In this document: in pieces, positions 60,266 through 64,000 of the stretch
How positions within the stretch are numbered: position 1 is the stretch's first letter
Layout: every line of letters starts with the position of its first letter
Assembly: GCA_013398055.1 (NCBI GenBank)
Contig: VZRS01000313.1
Coordinates: 613,800 to 677,799 of the forward strand
Direction: 5' to 3'
DNA length: 64,000 bases
DNA from: Ifrita kowaldi
Taxonomy: Eukaryota > Chordata > Aves > Passeriformes > Cinclosomatidae
The notes under the pieces: generated by a model
Seen by the model: only the letters and a program-made list of their open reading frames with translations
Told to the model about the DNA's origin: nothing
The model's database searches: none
Made by a program: the position numbers and the translations under genes

Positions 60266-60340
60266 ATGCAGCTTCCCAGATTAATGAGCGAAATACCCTA
60301 ATGATTCATCACTGCCATTTCTGTCTATCTGCTCAAAAGG
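60266..60340. promoter_or_regulatory. Candidate conserved non-coding element
   Basis: CAGATTAATGAGCG and CCCTAATGATTCATCACTG are packed closely in unique sequence, giving several TAATGA-type homeodomain cores and an AP-1-like TGATTCATC. The call rests on motif density only. Confidence 0.3.
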
Positions 60341-61985
60341 TGAAATGAAAAAGAAAAAAAAATCAAAGTATCTCCTAAATTCTTACCTCAGAACAGTTCA
60401 CTGAATCAGTCAGTGACTTTCAGTCCTTTCAGTTCCCTGAAGCAAAGCTGCCTTAAAGGTCTTGAGTGTCTCAGTGATGTCAACTTTTTCTGTACTTTTT
60501 CCTCATACCAAACAGATTGATGATGACTTGAAGAGTTGCAACCTTCCTCCCTTCCTCATCTCACTGCCTCTGCTCTGGTGCCTGAGCCTTGTTGGGCTGC
60601 CTTTAGACAAAGAGGCTGGGCTGGGTCCAGTACCCAGTCCCAGGAATGCCACATTCCACAGCTCAAAATCCCACCCTTAGATGATGGTCCCATACTTGCA
60701 CCATAGACTATGTGGGGCTCTTCTCAGCACCTCAGAAGGGCCCCTCACTCCCATGCAGCTGGGCAGTGGATACCTGCAGCAGCTGCTGAATGCCAGCTCC
60801 TGCCTGGATCACCCTCTTTTTGTCAGTGCCATGTGAGCAAGGGGACCTGTGTCTCTGTCTCCAAAACAGAAAGGGTTCCACCAATCCTTTCCTGAGTAAC
60901 GGTACAGTTTGTGCTTTGTAGGGTTTCAGACCTGGTTGAATCAGGAATCTGAAGTAAAGGTTTTGTGGGACCTGACCCAAAGGCCCTGCAGTCCTTGAGA
61001 GGAGCAAGGTTTCCTCGTGATGCTAAAGGATACTTGCCAGAGCTAGCTCCATGGGAGCTCCATGCAGAGACAGTGGGAGGGGAAGGCTGCAGAACCTACC
61101 TGATATGTCAGAAGGATTACATGCACCCCAAAAAGGCAAAAGTGAAGCAAACCAACTGCAAAGTTAAAAACTGAATAAACTTTCGAGAAGAGACACAATC
61201 AGCAAGGCTGCATGCAAATTCCAGTAGAGATCCAAGCCAACACTTGCAGGCTCTATACATATCCTTGAAAAACTGTAGCAATAGTGCTGAATCTCATAGG
61301 ACTGTTGAGTATAAAGGCCTGTAAAGGATGAAAATCTTAGCAAAAGAATAGGCATGAGGTTCACATTGCTGCATTCATCATGAAAAACAAGTGATAGTGA
61401 ATAAAGGCAACACATTTTTTACTGCCAAAGAGTCTCCAGAATTTCTCTTGCAAGAATTTTTGTGGTGATTTGAAGACATAACTGCCTTTCTTTCATGCTT
61501 ACTTTTTTTTTACCCAAAATCACTTACAACCCGGAGTTATTTGAGACAGAATTAATATTCTTTTCAGGTTAGGAACTGAGGCAAACTTTACATTCTGGTC
61601 CTAAAAGTCCTTCTACTCATGGCTAGCTTTATAAGCATGAGTGGAAGTTCCATTGGCTTGCAGCAGGTTTGACTAGAAGTTGCATAAGCATAAGGTAATT
61701 TTATCCCTCTGTGAACTGAAAAGACCTGCTGCATCTTTTGAGGTTAGCCCACCCACGATAAGACTGAATCATAGTCATCTCTTGGTCAGCTGTGCTGTTT
61801 AACCTGGTGCATAGTGATCTCATGATAGAATATGAAAAATCTTTATTTCTTTAACAGTCATTTGAACACTGTATTCTTTAAAAGGGGGTTAGTACGTTAT
61901 TTTGTTCTCTCGTTTTCCATGGGTCTTTTACCAGACTGAAACCTACACCTTATTTTCCTCCATTGTCTGGATGCCAAGCTGAGTG
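60341..61985. other. Unique intergenic DNA
   Basis: A mildly GC-richer stretch at about 60540-60880 yields short frames on both strands without domain similarity. No repeat was recognised. Confidence 0.55.
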
Positions 61986-62170
61986 AGGTTAATGCTGGTA
62001 TTGCTTTGAATTACACGCCTACTAATCATTACCATCAAAACTGGTAGCATTGTGGAAGCACACATGGTGCACTGCAGGTAAAGGTATCACCTAGCTGTCA
62101 ATCATTTCTTAAATACATTTGGTGTGGTGGCATTTCTGTAAGACGGCCACGATTCCTCTTTGTGAACACA
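61986..62170. promoter_or_regulatory. Candidate enhancer with a perfect PBX-MEIS/PREP composite site
   Basis: CTGTCAATCA at 62095-62104 is the exact complement of TGATTGACAG, the established PBX-MEIS/PREP composite site. It lies in unique sequence with ACTAATCATTACC (about 62019-62031) and GGTTAATGCTGG (about 61987-61998). The 10-bp composite match is the strongest single regulatory motif in the window. Function is inferred. Confidence 0.4.
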
Positions 62171-64000
62171 AGTAATTTCATGTGGAGCAAGAAATCCCAT
62201 GTTTTCTTTGCCCTTGTAATTGCATTTCATTTGCTCAAAACCCACTCAGGACATCATGTAGAAACAGCAGTTAGGGAGGGGGGGGTTTGTTTTTGTTTGG
62301 TGTTCCACACAAGATTTCTGGTTGTATTGATTAAAAAATAAAACCTAGATGTTTTTAAGGTTTTCTCATAACTTCTGAACCTGTGATGGTCTTCCTCTAT
62401 TGTTGCTTTTCAAAAATGTGCTTTCGTAACTATTAAATATCAGGAAATTTTGTTCTGAACTTTACTAAAATCTGCTTTTAAAATTTGAGTGTGAACACCA
62501 AGTACATTACAATGGTTGCACTCCCAAGGAACTGTTTTGATGTGCTTCATTTTCAAATCCCACTTGGTGCCTCCCTTGACTCCTCACCCCTGCCTGCAAG
62601 AACCATCTCCTCAAAAAGCTTTGGGTTTGAATTAATTTTCCTCCTTCTCTGAAAAGCTGCCCTGGGCCATGGCTGCCTTCAGGAGATCTCCCCAGGGTGG
62701 GTGCCCCTCCCTGGTTAGCAGATGCAGGGGCAGGGGGGCTGGGCTTGCTCTCTTGCAGGCATTAAGCAGTAACCAACAGCAGAGATTTATTTGCATTATG
62801 CTGACCCAATAAATAAAACTGATCTTGACTCTATAATGTGGAGAGAAGAAAAATCAAGTAAAAAAATGTACTGGGAAGGAAAGAAACCAAGCACCAAACA
62901 GACAGAGGCACGAGAACACTTTTCTTGTGTGATTTGTTAAAATAAAGGGTACACCAAATAAGTGGTAAATGCAGTGATGAAAATTTCCTCAAGGACCACA
63001 GGGCATTTCTGCAGCTCTTACTCAAGCGGTTAAAATTTGTCTCAATATGGAATCTAAGGAAAAGGAGAACTCCATTTTTATTTCTGAATCAGTTTTTCAA
63101 ATTATTCTGACAGTTTCAAAGAAATTTTTTTCTGTCAGAATACTAGAATGCTTTAAGCCAGATTGAGAATAAACTGCCAGAAATGCACTGGTTTCTCTCA
63201 AAACTAAAACCAAACAAAGAAATAAAAAAGTAAGGCTTTCTGGGTGCATGGAATTTGACACAAAAAGCAATTGAAAGTATGTCCCAGACCTCAGCATTAG
63301 CTCTTGGCTTCTCTACACTGAAGAAGAAAATTAACTGGTTTGAGAAACGCATATGAAATTTCCCATCTGGCTGACAACATGGATGTTTCTGCTCACTGTG
63401 ACAATCTGAAAACGCTGCTGAGATGTTTTAAAGTCAGTGTTTATATCTAAAACGCCAAATCTTCCACAGCTAAGGTGGCTCTCCTTGCTTCCATAGGATA
63501 TAAATTAAGACAATAAAGTCCATCTGAAATTCATTTTTAAAGGTGCACAGCCATGATAAGTGTGCTTTGATTAGTACTCTTTAAAATTCATCTTCTTACG
63601 CTGAAGACAGTTTTTACTTTCAAAGTTGTTTTTGTCCTCCATAAAGGAACATTTAATAATTGGGTTTAAAGCACGTAAAATTGTAGTTTGTATTTACTTG
63701 CTAATCAGATTAGCATTGCTAAATACATGTGTCATGTGAAGGTATACTGCTACACTCCTTAACTTTCAAAGGCTTCAGGTACTTTGGAAAAACTGATGAT
63801 GTTGTGACAGACAGGTAAAGAGCACCATAAAGCTGTCTGCTAGATACAGCGTATGCAGAAGCAATTTGCCTTCTAAAACTCTGAACATGATATTCTCTAA
63901 TATTTCCTGGCAGATCTTCAGTAGCTAGAAAATAAGCATTTCCATATGTAAGAAAATATTCCTTTGAAATGTAGATTTTTCTTTACAAGAAAAGAACACA
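62171..64000. other. Unique intergenic DNA to the window edge
   Basis: A G-run and T/G-rich patch lies at about 62276-62302, and a GC-richer patch lies at about 62640-62755. Next to it an AT-rich segment (about 62757-62845) has GATTTATTTGCATTATGCTG and AATAAATAAAACTGATC, which look POU- or homeodomain-like. No gene or repeat family was recognised. Confidence 0.55.

Noticed and set aside
1..64000. CRISPR arrays, bacterial operons, prophage or defence islands
   Set aside because: The sequence is vertebrate nuclear DNA with CR1 elements; no regularly spaced repeats or bacterial-type genes occur.

Overview
The window is almost entirely non-coding vertebrate DNA, most likely from a bird. The only interspersed repeats I can recognise are CR1 LINE 3' ends, of the type whose tail carries the 8-bp repeat ATTCTRTG and the phrase 'ttaacccagcactgccaag'. 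I see no mammalian SINE or L1 sequence. Repeat density is low, long unique AT-rich stretches dominate, and one dense CpG island lies at the left edge. CR1 is also common in turtles and crocodilians, so 'sauropsid, probably avian' is the safe statement. I could not identify the species or the locus.

Layout. Positions 1-1640 hold a GC- and CpG-rich promoter-type region with three unresolved N bases (350, 584, 873). It is followed at once by an AT-rich block (1640-1800) that looks like a constrained regulatory element. From about 1.8 to 34.3 kb there is unique DNA with no supported gene. It contains simple repeats and several blocks dense in homeodomain, POU, SOX and TALE-type sites (around 8.6, 14.1, 21.2 and 22.8-23.0 kb). 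Two sizeable 5'-truncated CR1 copies lie at 34.4-34.7 kb (minus) and 39.0-39.5 kb (plus), and two very short CR1 3' tails at 33.0 kb (minus) and 49.3 kb (plus). A segment bounded by perfect 13-bp inverted repeats sits at 40.0-40.2 kb. The right third has further regulatory-looking blocks (47.0, 51.5-51.7, 52.4, 60.3, 62.0-62.1 and 62.8 kb), an LTR-like fragment near 52.2 kb, and compact perfect hairpins at 52.48 and 58.24 kb.

Interpretation. No open reading frame in any frame resembles a host protein. The only protein-like signal is the decayed C-terminal end of the CR1 reverse-transcriptase ORF in the two larger copies. A CpG island flanked by tens of kilobases of gene-free, repeat-poor DNA with scattered transcription-factor clusters is the usual layout beside a developmental regulator gene. 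This window is therefore best read as a promoter edge plus a gene desert that may carry long-range enhancers. That reading is inference; conservation, chromatin and transcript data would decide it. I found no operon, CRISPR array, RNA gene or defence-type system.
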